Assembly (NCBI GenBank): GCA_020047915.1
Contig: JAIFND010000070.1
Span: forward strand, 1 to 40,777
Length of the DNA: 40,777 nt
Source of the DNA: a bacterium
GTDB lineage: Bacteria > Planctomycetota > UBA11346
Direction: 5' to 3'
This document shows positions 16,186 to 28,983 of this stretch, one piece after another. The translations under genes and the position numbers were made by a program. Position 1 is the stretch's first letter, and the number at the start of each line of letters is the position of its first letter. The notes below the pieces were generated by a model. It was not told the DNA's origin. It searched no databases and worked only from the letters and a program-made list of their open reading frames with translations.

Positions 16186-17135
16186 ACCAGAAACTCCACC
16201 AGCGCCTGAAGCGGCTCAAGACCCTGCCGGTCTTCCCCACCCTGCTGACCGCCGGGAACCTGGCGAGCGGAATCACCGCGGTGCTGTGTGCCGCCACCTG
16301 GGTGCCGGGCAGCCCGGACCAAGCCTGGATGCTGTTCATCGGCGCAAGCATGGTCTTCATCGCCATGATCTTCGACATGTTCGATGGCAAGGTCGCGCGC
16401 ATGACGCGCACCGCCGGCCCCTTCGGGGCGGAACTCGACAGCCTGGCCGATGTGGTGTCCTTCGGCGTCGCTCCGGCCATCCTGGTGCATCGCTTGGTGC
16501 TCGGCCAGCCTGGTGTCTTCGCCTATGGCGAGCGCCTGCTGTGGTTCATCACCGTGTTCTATGCCGTCATGGCGGCGATCCGTCTTGCGCGCTACAACGT
16601 CGAGCACAGCGACGAGGCGACGCCGTGGTTTCGTGGCCTGCCTTCGCCGGGCGCCGCCGCCCTGGTGTGCGGCTGGGTGATGTTCCACCAGTGGGCCGTC
16701 CTCAAGCCGGGCGAGGGCCTGGAGCCCTGGCTGACCGCCAACCATCTGATCAGCCAGACACCGTGGACCGGCTTGGGCAGCATGGATCCCTTCCGCTGGA
16801 CCCTGGTCGCGGTCACCGTGCTGGCCGCCCTGCTGATGGTCTCGACGGTGCGCTATCCCCATGCCGGCAACACCTTGTTCGGGCGGGTCAGCTTCCGCTC
16901 GATGATCGTCATGATCGCGGTGATCGCCGCCTTGGTCGTGGTGCCGATCCCCTATGTGCTGTTCTTCGGCACCACCGGCTACGTCGCCTGGGGCCTGTTC
17001 CGGGGTGCCTATGAACTGTGGCGCAACTGGCGCCAGGGCCGCGACCCGCTCACCGACGAGGATGAGGCCGAAGCCGACGATCTGGGCGAGGGTGATGCCC
17101 GGCAGGACGACGTCGGCCCGGCCCCCGGCCGCTGA
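16182..17135 (+). CDS. pssA: CDP-diacylglycerol--serine O-phosphatidyltransferase
   Basis: 317 aa; CDP-alcohol phosphotransferase motif FDGKVARMTRTAGPFGAELDSLADVVSFGVAPA; multiple TM helices. Overlaps psd by 4 bp. Confidence 0.88.
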   Translation: MNQKLHQRLKRLKTLPVFPTLLTAGNLASGITAVLCAATWVPGSPDQAWMLFIGASMVFIAMIFDMFDGKVARMTRTAGPFGAELDSLADVVSFGVAPAILVHRLVLGQPGVFAYGERLLWFITVFYAVMAAIRLARYNVEHSDEATPWFRGLPSPGAAALVCGWVMFHQWAVLKPGEGLEPWLTANHLISQTPWTGLGSMDPFRWTLVAVTVLAALLMVSTVRYPHAGNTLFGRVSFRSMIVMIAVIAALVVVPIPYVLFFGTTGYVAWGLFRGAYELWRNWRQGRDPLTDEDEAEADDLGEGDARQDDVGPAPGR

Positions 17136-17137
17136 TC

Positions 17138-18100
17138 ATGCATCTCGATCCGGGCGATGGCCACCCGCACGCGCCTGGCGCGCTCGAGGATCTGGCGTCT
17201 CGTCTGGGAGTCCCGGAAGCGGAACTGCAGTCGTGGTGCGATGAGGGCTGTCCACGCCTGGCTGATGGTCGCTTCGATCCCTTCGCCGTCACCAACTGGC
17301 TGAGCTGGGGCCGGCTCGATCGTTGTCCGGTCCTGGCGCGGCGCTGGCGTTCGTGGCTGCGCTGGTTCACCACTCCGGCCCGGCCCTGCCGGCTGCTGGT
17401 GCATCGTGCGCAGACCTGCTGGCTGCCGGAGGCGCGGCGCCTGCGCTGGCAGGTCCCCGAACCCTCGGACTGTCCCGGTCAGCAGGTGCTGGCGCGGGCC
17501 TGGGAGGAGGGTGAGCCCATGGACGGCGGCAGACTGCTTGAGCGGGGGCCCGCGCGTGAACACACTTGGCGGGCCGAGGACGAGATCGCCCTGACCCCGG
17601 TTGAACAAACCGTGCAGCATCGCCAGCGTGATGAAGATCTCATGAAGACGCTGGCTTCGGCGTTCACCTACGCCTATCGCCGGCATCGTCCTGATGATGT
17701 GCTGGGCTGGACCGGCACCTGCCTGGACCTGGCCCGGCAATGCGGCCTGGCGGTCGCGGCGCGTGGTCAGACCTGGCGTCTGGTCAGCGGCGTGGTCGCG
17801 CATCGCGGCCTCGCCAACGCTCACTTCTGGGTCGAATATGACGCGGGAAATGACGGTTGGATCCAGCTGGATCCGACCATCCCGGCGGTGGCGCGCATGC
17901 TCGGCGGCGACTGGCTGGCGAGCGTCCCGTGGTCGGTCGGGCGTCACGATGCGCGGCGCATCCGGGTCGCTTCGGCCGAGGCACCGACCGGCCCCGATCT
18001 CGGCGGCTGTGGCGGGGAACTCGATGCCGAAGGCTGTGGAGCCTTGTACTGCACCGACTGGGCGGTGGGGGCCTGCGGCTGGAGCGTTGCCGCCGCCTGA
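17138..18100 (+). CDS. Transglutaminase-like protein with an HTH-like N-terminus
   Basis: 320 aa; Cys-His-Asp arrangement GWTGTCLDLARQCGL ... ANAHFWVEY ... GWIQLDPTIP. Confidence 0.7.
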   Translation: MHLDPGDGHPHAPGALEDLASRLGVPEAELQSWCDEGCPRLADGRFDPFAVTNWLSWGRLDRCPVLARRWRSWLRWFTTPARPCRLLVHRAQTCWLPEARRLRWQVPEPSDCPGQQVLARAWEEGEPMDGGRLLERGPAREHTWRAEDEIALTPVEQTVQHRQRDEDLMKTLASAFTYAYRRHRPDDVLGWTGTCLDLARQCGLAVAARGQTWRLVSGVVAHRGLANAHFWVEYDAGNDGWIQLDPTIPAVARMLGGDWLASVPWSVGRHDARRIRVASAEAPTGPDLGGCGGELDAEGCGALYCTDWAVGACGWSVAAA

Positions 18101-18122
18101 GTGCACGGCACGATCCCCGCCC

Positions 18123-18749
18123 ATGCTGCGACTCGCCCTGCTGCTGTCCGTCCTCCTGCTCTCCGCCTGCGGCGATTCGCTGTCGCGTGGCATCGTCATC
18201 ACCGGTGATGGCAAGGTGGGCAGCAACAACGCCCGCAACCAGCGCGAGAACGCCCAGGACACCCTGCGTATCGCCATCGAGGAGGATCTCGGCACCGGTT
18301 GGACTGTGCGCGTCGCGATCGATGAACCTCCGGTCTATGTCGAGGAGCGCGGCAACGAGGATGGCGTGTGGCGCTGGGAGAAGCTGACCGCGCGGGTCGA
18401 GATCGTACCGCCGGTCGGCAAGCAGTTGGACGAGGCCAAGCTGGCCGAACTCGACCGGGGCAGCCGCGACTACCTGCTGAAGAAGGTGGTGAAGAAGGAC
18501 CCGGCCCGTCTGGCGCTGGCCGTTCAGGCCGGGGTGGCAGCCGCCGTTCCTGCGGCGACCATGGCCAAGACCGAAGGCGGCGCCCGTTCCTACACCATCC
18601 AGTCCGGCGACACCCTGGCTGACATCAGCACCGCCTTCTACGGCACGCCGCAGCACTGGCGCGCGATCCAGCAGGCCAATCCCGGCCTCGATGCCGGACG
18701 ATTGACGGTCGGCGCTGTGATCGTCATTCCCGCTCCGGCGGCTCCGTAA
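18123..18749 (+). CDS. LysM-domain lipoprotein
   Basis: 208 aa; lipobox LLLSACGD; C-terminal LysM RSYTIQSGDTLADISTAFYGTPQHWRAIQQANPGLDAGRLTVGAVIVIP. Confidence 0.85.
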   Translation: MLRLALLLSVLLLSACGDSLSRGIVITGDGKVGSNNARNQRENAQDTLRIAIEEDLGTGWTVRVAIDEPPVYVEERGNEDGVWRWEKLTARVEIVPPVGKQLDEAKLAELDRGSRDYLLKKVVKKDPARLALAVQAGVAAAVPAATMAKTEGGARSYTIQSGDTLADISTAFYGTPQHWRAIQQANPGLDAGRLTVGAVIVIPAPAAP

Positions 18750-19554
18750 CGCCGCGATCTGCATCGTGGCGGTCGAAGCGCCGCCCGAAGCTGAAGTAGT
18801 TGACCTGCGCGAGCATGCCGCGCAGCGCCTGCACATCGTTCATGGTCAGGTGCCAACGCGCCAGCATGCGCGTCAGCAGCGGGCGGAAGCGTTCGACATC
18901 GGCGCGGCGGAAGTACTGGATCCGGTCGAGGGTACCCAGCCAGTAGTCGTAGAGCGCCGTCACCGCCTCGCGCGGCGCGCCCGGCTCGTCCGTGCCGCGC
19001 AGCGGCGGGATGCCTGTCGTGGCGATGACATAGGCGCAGATGGCGACCGCGTTGGCGAGGTTGTAGCTGCTGTTGTCGCCAAAGGTTTCGAGGTGCATCC
19101 AGGTCTGGCAGCAGCGCAGTTCGGCGGTGTCGAGGCCATCCGCCTCGTTGCCGAAGACGATCGCCCACCGCTCGGCCGGGCGGCGCACCAGCAGTTCGGG
19201 GATCTCGTACGGCGCCAGGCTGGAGCCGAGTTCGCTATCGCGGAAGCGGGCGCTGGTACCGATCACCAGGCCGCAGTCGGCGACCGCGCTCGCCAGGTCG
19301 GGGAAGACCCGCGCGCCCAGCAGCAGGTCGCGGCTATGGGTCGAGAACTTGCGCGAGTCGTCGCAGTTGACCTCGCACAGCGGGGCGACCAGGCGCAGGT
19401 CGTTGATACCCATGTTGCCGCACACCCGCGCCACCATGCCGAGGTTGATCGGGCCCTGGGTGCGGACCAGGATGATGGTGCAGCCGAGCAGGTTGGGCGA
19501 AGGGACGGGCTTGCGCTCGTTGGGGTTGAGCGGCCCGGCGTCGGGGGCCGTCAT
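18724..19554 (-). CDS. SpoU/TrmJ-like RNA methyltransferase
   Basis: 276 aa; TIILVRTQGPINLGMVARVCGNMGINDLRLV, AIVFGNEADGLDTAEL, SSYNLANAVAICAYVI (SPOUT motifs). Confidence 0.82.
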   Translation of the reverse strand: MTAPDAGPLNPNERKPVPSPNLLGCTIILVRTQGPINLGMVARVCGNMGINDLRLVAPLCEVNCDDSRKFSTHSRDLLLGARVFPDLASAVADCGLVIGTSARFRDSELGSSLAPYEIPELLVRRPAERWAIVFGNEADGLDTAELRCCQTWMHLETFGDNSSYNLANAVAICAYVIATTGIPPLRGTDEPGAPREAVTALYDYWLGTLDRIQYFRRADVERFRPLLTRMLARWHLTMNDVQALRGMLAQVNYFSFGRRFDRHDADRGVTEPPERE

Positions 19555-19961
19555 CGCCAGGCCGAGCGCAACTGTACGGCCCAGGTGGCGAGTTCGCCCT
19601 CGGCGTAGGCCGTGTGCGGCCAGGCGAAGCCCTTGCCGTCGTCGGGGAAGCGCGGCCAGATGTGCAGGTGCGCGTGCGGCACCTCCTGCCCGGCGGCGGG
19701 GCCGTCGTTGACCACCACGTTGACCGCCGGGGCTCCGCTCGCGGCCTTGACCGTCGCGGTCAGGCGGGCGAGACGGTCGCCGAGGGCGGCCAGGGTGACC
19801 GGGGGCAGATCACTGAGATGCTGACCCTCGTGCAGCGGAATGAGCAGCACATGTCCCGGCGCGACCGGGCGGATGTCGAGCAGTGCGGCCCACAGTTCAT
19901 CGCGGAAGACGAACTGGCCGGGGATCTGGCCGGCAAGGATCTTGCTGAAGATCGACGGCAC
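19551..19961 (-). CDS. HIT family nucleotide-binding protein
   Basis: 136 aa; IFSKILAGQIPGQFVFRDELWAALLDIRPVAPGHVLLIP; HAHLHIWPR motif. Confidence 0.88.
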   Translation of the reverse strand: MPSIFSKILAGQIPGQFVFRDELWAALLDIRPVAPGHVLLIPLHEGQHLSDLPPVTLAALGDRLARLTATVKAASGAPAVNVVVNDGPAAGQEVPHAHLHIWPRFPDDGKGFAWPHTAYAEGELATWAVQLRSAWR

Positions 19962-19967
19962 GGCGGT

Positions 19968-20180
19968 TCAGGCGACCTTCTGGATGCCGGCCTTGTCGAG
20001 CAGCCCGATGACCACGCGCTGCGCGGCGACGCGGTCCATCCAATGGCGGCTCTGGATCTTGGCGGTCAGCAGGTCGATGCGCCGCTGGCTTTCCACCAGG
20101 TCGAGCGGGGTCAGGCGCGGGCAGGCCTTCTTGACCAGCGGTTCGAGGGCGGACCACTGGCTGTCGGACAGGAGGTTCAT
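19968..20180 (-). CDS. Small hypothetical protein
   Basis: 70 aa from the ATG at 20180: MNLLSDSQWSALEPLVKKACPRLTPLDLVESQRRIDLLTAKIQSRHWMDRVAAQRVVIGLLDKAGIQKVA. In tandem with the HIT gene. The longer track start at 20303 would overlap the divergent M3 gene. Confidence 0.55.
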   Translation of the reverse strand: MNLLSDSQWSALEPLVKKACPRLTPLDLVESQRRIDLLTAKIQSRHWMDRVAAQRVVIGLLDKAGIQKVA

Positions 20181-20253
20181 GGGCGCGGACGCTAGCGGTT
20201 TGATCGCGCCACGGAAGGGCTTGCGCCGGCAGCCTCGGCGGCACCGTCGGGGC

Positions 20254-22289
<2,036 letters not shown>

Positions 22290-22290
<1 letters not shown>

Positions 22291-22351
22291 GTGGCACGGG
22301 CGTCTCGCCCGTGATGGTGCCTTTCGACACGGGCGGGACGCCCGTGCTACT
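22290..22351. repeat. Inverted repeat between convergent genes; possible bidirectional terminator/REP-like element
   Basis: AGTGGCACGGGCGTCTCGCCCGTG (22290-22313) and CACGGGCGGGACGCCCGTGCTACT (22328-22351), 22 of 24 complementary. Each arm also contains its own short hairpin (CGGGCG-TCT-CGCCCG). Confidence 0.85.
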
Positions 22352-23324
22352 GCACTTGCCCTTTTGTGAGCGATAGGAACGCGTCTTCGAGATTCCGTCC
22401 ACGCACGGTGAAGCGCGATACCGGGAGTCCCGCCTCGACGATGGCGCGCAGCAGTACGGCGTGCTCGGCGTCGCCGCCGGTCGCCGCCAGGGTGGCGAAA
22501 CGGCCTGACACCTGCACGTCGCTGACGCCCGGGCGCTCGGACAGGATGGCGCGGAAGCGCTCGTGCTCGGCGGCGAGGGCGATCTCGATGGTCGAGGGCA
22601 GGCTGGTGTCGGCAGGGGCCGCTTCGCGCGCCGCCAGGGCTGCGCCGCGCACCTCGGCGACCGAACCGGCGGCGACCAGCTGGCCGCGCTCGATGATCGC
22701 CACGGCGGTGCACAGCTCCTCGAGTTCGGCGAGGATGTGCGAGGAGATGAGGATGCCCTTGCCCTGGCGCGCCAGCACGCGCAGGAGGTCGCGGAACTCG
22801 ATGCGCGCGCGCGGGTCGAGGCCGGCGCTCGGCTCGTCGAGGATCAGCACCTGGGGATCGTGGACCAGGCAGCGTGCCAGCGACAGGCGCTGCTTCATGC
22901 CCTTGCTCAGGCTGGTCGCCGGCTTGTGCGCGATGCCGTCGAGCTGGCAGAACTCCATCACGCCACGCACCGCCGTGGCGCGGGTAGCGCCGTTGAGGCC
23001 GTAGGCGCGGGCGAAGAAATCGACGTACTCGGCCACCGAGGCGTCGGGGAAGGGCTCGAAGTGGTCGGGCATGAACCCGATCAGGCGGCGCACGCGATCG
23101 GCCTCGTCCACGGTGGACATGCCTGCCACGACGCAGTCGCCGTCGCTGGGCAGGTCGAGGGTCGCCAGGATGCGCATCGTGGTAGATTTGCCGGCGCCGT
23201 TGGGGCCGATGAACCCCATGATGCCGCCCGCCTCGAAGGCGAACGAGACATTGCGTACCGCCTCGACCCGACCGGGGCCGAAGCCGAAATGGCGCGACAG
23301 GTTGCGGACTTCGACCAGGGCCAT
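22347..23324 (-). CDS. ABC transporter ATP-binding protein
   Basis: 325 aa from the ATG at 23324; Walker A GPNGAGKST, signature TSLSKGMKQRLSLARCLVHDPQVLILDEPSAGLDP. Confidence 0.92.
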   Translation of the reverse strand: MALVEVRNLSRHFGFGPGRVEAVRNVSFAFEAGGIMGFIGPNGAGKSTTMRILATLDLPSDGDCVVAGMSTVDEADRVRRLIGFMPDHFEPFPDASVAEYVDFFARAYGLNGATRATAVRGVMEFCQLDGIAHKPATSLSKGMKQRLSLARCLVHDPQVLILDEPSAGLDPRARIEFRDLLRVLARQGKGILISSHILAELEELCTAVAIIERGQLVAAGSVAEVRGAALAAREAAPADTSLPSTIEIALAAEHERFRAILSERPGVSDVQVSGRFATLAATGGDAEHAVLLRAIVEAGLPVSRFTVRGRNLEDAFLSLTKGQVQ

Positions 23325-24981
23325 CAGAAGGACTCCGCCTGGGGTGCCGCCGGCACCGGCGCTGACGGGGCGACGCGGCCTGCCGCTTCGACCTCGGCCG
23401 GGCTGCCGGGCGGGGCCAGCCAGCCGGCGGCCCAGCCGACCACGGGAGCGGCGTCCTCGGCGCTCGGGCCGGGGATCGGGTTGAGCGGCCCGTCCAGCTC
23501 GGCGATGAAGGTGCCAGCCTTGCGGCCCATGTCGCGCGTGGCGAGCCGGGCGTCGAGACCGAGCCGGGCGAGGACCTCGTTGGGCTGGATCACGGCGCGC
23601 TGGGGCTCTTGCAGCTCGGCCTCGGCCCCGGGCGCGAGGTTGCGTATCTGCCACGAGCGGCCGGCCGGGTCGGTCCAGTGCAGTTCGCGGATCGTCCGGT
23701 CGAGCCCGTTGCTCAGGCGCCAGGTTGCGCCGGCTCGGCTGATGCCGAGGCGGCGGCGTTCGGGGCGCAGGCTGGTGCAGGCGAGCTGGCGATTGACGCG
23801 CGCCGGGATCCATGCGGCGTCGGCGGTCTGGCCGCCGCGCCAGTCGAGAGTCAGGGCCGGTCGGCTGCGCCGCCAGCCCTGCTGCCAGTCCTCCTCGTCG
23901 TTGGGCAGCAGGCGGTCCTCGGGGTCGAGGCGGATCGCGCCCGGGGCGATGCCGCAAAACCAGGTCATGCCGGTGAAACTCACCGCGCGTTGCGCGGCAG
24001 CATCGATCAGGGTGATCTGAACGGCCGAGCGGCGGCGAGCCAGGCCGTCGGCAAGCAGTCCGACGGTGATCAGCAGGACGCAGGTCGCCAGGCTGATCAG
24101 CGGAGTGGAGACGAGCAGCAGCCACGGCTTGCCGCGCCGGCGCACCCACCACAGGTTGAGCGGACCGGCGATCACGGCGAAGGTGATGGCGATGGTCAGG
24201 AACCAGCCGGTGGGAAGTTCCTCGGTGCCGGGCACCGGGCTCTCGCTCGGCCGGGCGTCCTCGCCAGCAGCATCGCGCAGGCGAGCGAGCAGCACCTTCT
24301 GGTCGGCATCCTTGGGGTCGATCAGGGTGCAGCGCACGCCCAGGCGGCGCCACGCCTCGACGCTGGTCGGGCTGGTGACGTACAAGGCCCCGCCGCAGCG
24401 GGTCCAGTTGGCGATCGCTTCGCGCTGCGCCGCGCTGAGTTCCGCCTCGCCGGCCGGCGTGGTCAGCAGGGTCAGCCAGGCCGGCCAGCCCTGCCAGCGG
24501 TCAGGCAGATCGGCGGGCGGCAGGCGCTTGGCGTGGTCGCCGCTGCCGCTGCGATAAGCACCGCGGGCGCTGCCACTGCTGCTGACCTGGGCGCCAAGCA
24601 GGGTATTGAACGCCGGCAGCGGGATCGACTCCTTGGGGTCGAGCAGAGCCAGCAGCACCTCGCGGTGGTCGATGGTCACCGACACGCCGGTCTCGCCGGC
24701 CGATCCCGGGCTGGACCAGCGCAGGGTCGGGGCGCCCCAACCGCTGTGTGACGGCACCAGCACGGTGCGGCTGACCACCATGCCCGGCTCGGCGCGCACC
24801 GTGTCGTAGGCGCGCGAATCGCCGAGCGAGATCTGCAGGTCGACCTCGACCGGTCGGATCAGCGCCTCGACCCGCACTACGACCGGGGTGTAGCCGTCCT
24901 TGTCCTCCCACAGGCAGGTGGCATCGACGCGGACTTCCCCGGCGAAGCCAGCAACCGCGAGGAGGGCGAGCAGCAGCAGCC

Positions 24982-24985
<4 letters not shown>
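23324..24985 (-). CDS. Secreted/membrane-anchored protein with two central TM helices, function unknown
   Basis: 553 aa; signal MRLLLLALLAVAGFAGE; GWFLTIAITFAVIAGPLNLWWV and LISLATCVLLITVGLLADG. ATGA-type overlaps with both neighbours. Confidence 0.75.
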
Positions 24986-25977
<992 letters not shown>

Positions 25978-25984
25978 GGGCGTC

Positions 25985-26446
25985 TCACGGGCGATAGCCG
26001 TACCAGAGGAGGAAGCCGGCGGCTACAGCGAAGGTCCAGTAGTCGGTCGGGAAGCCGAGCAGCCAGTGCTTGTGCCAGCGCACCTCGGCGCGGGTGAAGC
26101 GCCGCCAGCCCCACGCCGGGTTGAGCAGGAACCACAGAAAGTCCTCGATGATCCAGAACAGCATGAAGGCGGCCATGGCGCGCGCCTCGAGCGGCAGGCT
26201 CCAGGTCCAGGTCAGGGCGAAGGGCAGGTGGAAGGCGGCGAGGACAAAGGGCAGGCACCAGGCGTGGTAGCCGGTCAGCGGGCGGCCGCCGAAGAAGACA
26301 TCGAGCAGCCAATGCTTTTCGATGCGCCAGGTCGGTAGGTTGGCGGCCCAGCCGCCGTCGCTGCCTTCGATCTGGATCTCGACCTTGGCAAAGAGGAAGG
26401 CGAGCAGGCCGGTGGCGCCGAGCAGGCCGAGGAGCGGCGCCTCCAT
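25985..26446 (-). CDS. Polytopic membrane protein of unknown function
   Basis: 153 aa from the ATG at 26446: MEAPLLGLLGATGLLAFLFAKVEIQIEGSDGGWAANLPTWRIEKHWLLDVFFGGRPLTGYHAW...; several TM helices. Confidence 0.7.
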   Translation of the reverse strand: MEAPLLGLLGATGLLAFLFAKVEIQIEGSDGGWAANLPTWRIEKHWLLDVFFGGRPLTGYHAWCLPFVLAAFHLPFALTWTWSLPLEARAMAAFMLFWIIEDFLWFLLNPAWGWRRFTRAEVRWHKHWLLGFPTDYWTFAVAAGFLLWYGYRP

Positions 26447-26448
26447 GC

Positions 26449-27567
26449 TCAGCCCAGCGCCGTGTCGAGGACGGCGAAGGCGGCGCGTGGCCGGCCGCTG
26501 GCGCGCGCGTTGGCGGCCAGACGCGGCAGCAGGTCGGGCTCGGCCAGCAGCCGGCGGACGCGATGTTCCAGTCCGGCCGCGTCGTGCGCCTTCAGTGCCG
26601 CGCCGTGCTCCAGCAGGTGGTCGCTGTTGCGCTCCTCCTGGCCGGGGATGGGCGAGACGACCAGCATCGGCAGGCCCAGCGCCAGGCATTCCGAGGTGCT
26701 GAGCCCGCCCGGCTTGCCGATCGCGATGTCGGCGCACACCATCAGCCGCTCTGGCGTGCGGGTGAAACCAGCGGCGACGAGGCGGCCGGGATGCTGTGCG
26801 CCCAGCGCGGTCAGGCTGGCGAGCAGGTCGGCGTTGCGCCCGGCCATCGCCACGACCTGGTGGTCGCCGGGGATGGCGAGGATGCGCTGCGCGATGCCGT
26901 GCAGGTTGCCGACGCCGTGCCCGCCGCTCATCAGCAGGATGGTGCGCTTGGTGGGATCGAGGCCGAGTTCACGCTGGCAGGTGGCGCGGTCGGGCGGGTT
27001 GGCGAAGACCGGATCGACCGGGATGCCGGTGACCTGCACCGGCGTGTCGCCGATACCGCGTTCGCGCAGGCGCCAGGCGACCTCCTCGGAAGCGACGCAG
27101 TAGCCGCTGAGTCCCTGATCAACCCACAGCACATGGATGTCGAAGTCCGTGACCACCACCCAGGTCGGGGTCTGCAACTGGCCCAGTCGGCGCATGCGCG
27201 CGAGTTGCTGGGCGGGCAGGAAGTGCGTGCAGATGATGACGCGTGGGGCGGCCTGGCGGATGCGCTCGACCAGCTTGCGCGTGTTGAGGCGTTCCAGGGC
27301 CTGGCGCAACCGGGTCAGCGCGCCGTCGGGCGCCGCGCTGTCGCTGGCGTGGTAGAGGTAGCCCCAGAAGGCGGGATGGCGGTTGATCAGCTTAAGGTAG
27401 CTGTCGGCATACAGCCGCTTGAACATGCGCGGCACCACCTCCATCACGTCGAGATGCTCGACTGTGAGACCAGGCTGCGCGATGGCGGCGGCGGCGCGCA
27501 CCGCTTCGGCGGCCCGCACATGGCCGGCGCCAGCGGACACGGACAGGATCAGGACATCGCAGGTCAT
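26449..27567 (-). CDS. MGDG synthase/UgtP-like glycosyltransferase
   Basis: 372 aa; DVLILSVSAGAGHVRAAEAVRAA, ADSYLKLINRHPAFWGYLYH, MSGGHGVGNL, IGKPGGLSTSECLALGLPMLVVSPIPGQEERNSDHL. Confidence 0.85.
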   Translation of the reverse strand: MTCDVLILSVSAGAGHVRAAEAVRAAAAIAQPGLTVEHLDVMEVVPRMFKRLYADSYLKLINRHPAFWGYLYHASDSAAPDGALTRLRQALERLNTRKLVERIRQAAPRVIICTHFLPAQQLARMRRLGQLQTPTWVVVTDFDIHVLWVDQGLSGYCVASEEVAWRLRERGIGDTPVQVTGIPVDPVFANPPDRATCQRELGLDPTKRTILLMSGGHGVGNLHGIAQRILAIPGDHQVVAMAGRNADLLASLTALGAQHPGRLVAAGFTRTPERLMVCADIAIGKPGGLSTSECLALGLPMLVVSPIPGQEERNSDHLLEHGAALKAHDAAGLEHRVRRLLAEPDLLPRLAANARASGRPRAAFAVLDTALG

Positions 27568-28922
27568 CGGGAGGGGGCCTCGAAGTAGCCGCCGACCGCG
27601 GTGCGGTGGCGTGGACTGACGCGGGCGCGGCGGGCGTCGGCTTCGGCCGGCGCCTGGTCGATGAGCGTTGCGCGGGCAGTTGTCTCGTTGGCGAGTTCGT
27701 CCTCGCGCACCGCGCGCGCTTGGGTGCCGACGCGGGCGCCGGCTTCGGGATTCAGCGGTGTGCCGGCCTCCAGCCGGTCGCGGAAGCCGCCCTCGATACG
27801 CTGGATATCGCCCCAGTTGAGCGCCGCGTGGCCACCGCCCGGACCAGGGCCGCCACCGCCGGGGCCGTCCTGGTCTTCGCCACCGCCCATGCCGCCGCGC
27901 ATGGCCAGTTCGGTGGCGAGACGATCGGCGAGTTGGCGGGCGGCCGCGGCGTCGCCGGCTTGAGCGCCGCCAGCCTGCGCCTTGGCCGGATCCAGGCCCC
28001 AGCGTTGCAGGGCCTGGCGTTGCGCCTCGGTCAGCTCGCCGCCGGCCAGGGCCTGCTCGGCCAATCGCAGCAGTGCCTCGCCTTCTGCGCCTGCCGGCAG
28101 CTTTGCGGCCAGGCCAGGAGCGGCGCGCTCCAGTTCGGCAAGGGCGGCGGCGAAATCAGCAGCAGCGCGCGCCGCTGCCTCTGGCCCGGCGTCCGCCGCG
28201 AGCCCAGCCAGGGCTTCGGCCTTGTGCAGCGCGTCGCCCAGGCGATCGCCGGCCTGCGCCTTGGCCGCGGCGAGATCGCGTTCGAGGGCGTCGAGCGCAG
28301 CCCAGGTCTGCTGGTTGAGGCCCTGTGCGGCCAGGGCCTCGCGCACGGCCTGCAGGCGTTGCTGCAGATCGGCCACCGTCTCGGGCGGAGCGAGGCGCTC
28401 CGCCGCCAGTTCGGCCACCCGCTCCTCGGCCCCGCGCACGGTGCCGCCGGCCACGGGCGGGATGGGTGGTGGCGCGCTGGCCTGCGGCAGGAACCAGGCG
28501 CCAACGAGCAGCGCGCCAGCGGCCAGGGCCGGCAGCAGAGCGGGCAGGCGCAGGGGTGGCAGGACGACGCGCTGTAGCAGTGGACGGAGGCGTTCGCTCC
28601 ACGCCGGATCGCGCCTCGTCGTGGCGGCCAGGCAGGCCGCCAGCCCGTCGGCGCCAGCCAACCGATCGACATGTCCGGCAAGCAGCCAGGCCGGATCGCG
28701 GCGGCGCAACGCCGCAGGCAGCACGGCAAGCGGAGCGAGGAAGGCGCTGGCGGCCAGCGCGGGGACCAGCCAGCCGGCATCCGGCACCGCCAGGCGCACG
28801 ACTGCGACGGCGGTCGCCCCAGCCACGCCGGCGATGGCGGCCAGCGGCAGCACGCGGCCCAGTGCGCGTTCGGTCAGACGACGACGCGCTAGGGCAGAGC
28901 ACAGCCGGTCGAGGTCGTCCAC
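27564..28922 (-). CDS. Membrane protein with two N-terminal TM regions and a long Ala-rich helical/Gly-rich region (DUF4175-like?)
   Basis: 452 aa; TM-rich N-terminus, coiled-coil-prone Ala/Glu/Gln-rich middle, low-complexity GGMGGGEDQDGPGGGGPGPGGG. Overlaps the downstream glycosyltransferase by 4 bp. Confidence 0.65.
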   Translation of the reverse strand: MDDLDRLCSALARRRLTERALGRVLPLAAIAGVAGATAVAVVRLAVPDAGWLVPALAASAFLAPLAVLPAALRRRDPAWLLAGHVDRLAGADGLAACLAATTRRDPAWSERLRPLLQRVVLPPLRLPALLPALAAGALLVGAWFLPQASAPPPIPPVAGGTVRGAEERVAELAAERLAPPETVADLQQRLQAVREALAAQGLNQQTWAALDALERDLAAAKAQAGDRLGDALHKAEALAGLAADAGPEAAARAAADFAAALAELERAAPGLAAKLPAGAEGEALLRLAEQALAGGELTEAQRQALQRWGLDPAKAQAGGAQAGDAAAARQLADRLATELAMRGGMGGGEDQDGPGGGGPGPGGGHAALNWGDIQRIEGGFRDRLEAGTPLNPEAGARVGTQARAVREDELANETTARATLIDQAPAEADARRARVSPRHRTAVGGYFEAPSR

Positions 28923-28983
28923 GCCGCCATGATCACGCCGCCGGCCTCGGCCGCAACCGCTTCACGGGGCGTTCATTGGCGCT

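Noticed and set aside
19840-20253. N-terminal extension of the M3 peptidase ORF in the track (start 19840)
   Set aside because: The extension is antisense to the HIT and small minus-strand CDS; family-typical N-terminus MSNPLLGP begins at 20254.
22563-24020. 485-aa plus-strand ORF antisense to ABC ATPase and membrane protein
   Set aside because: Shadow ORF with no domain signal; minus strand has Walker A/ABC signature.
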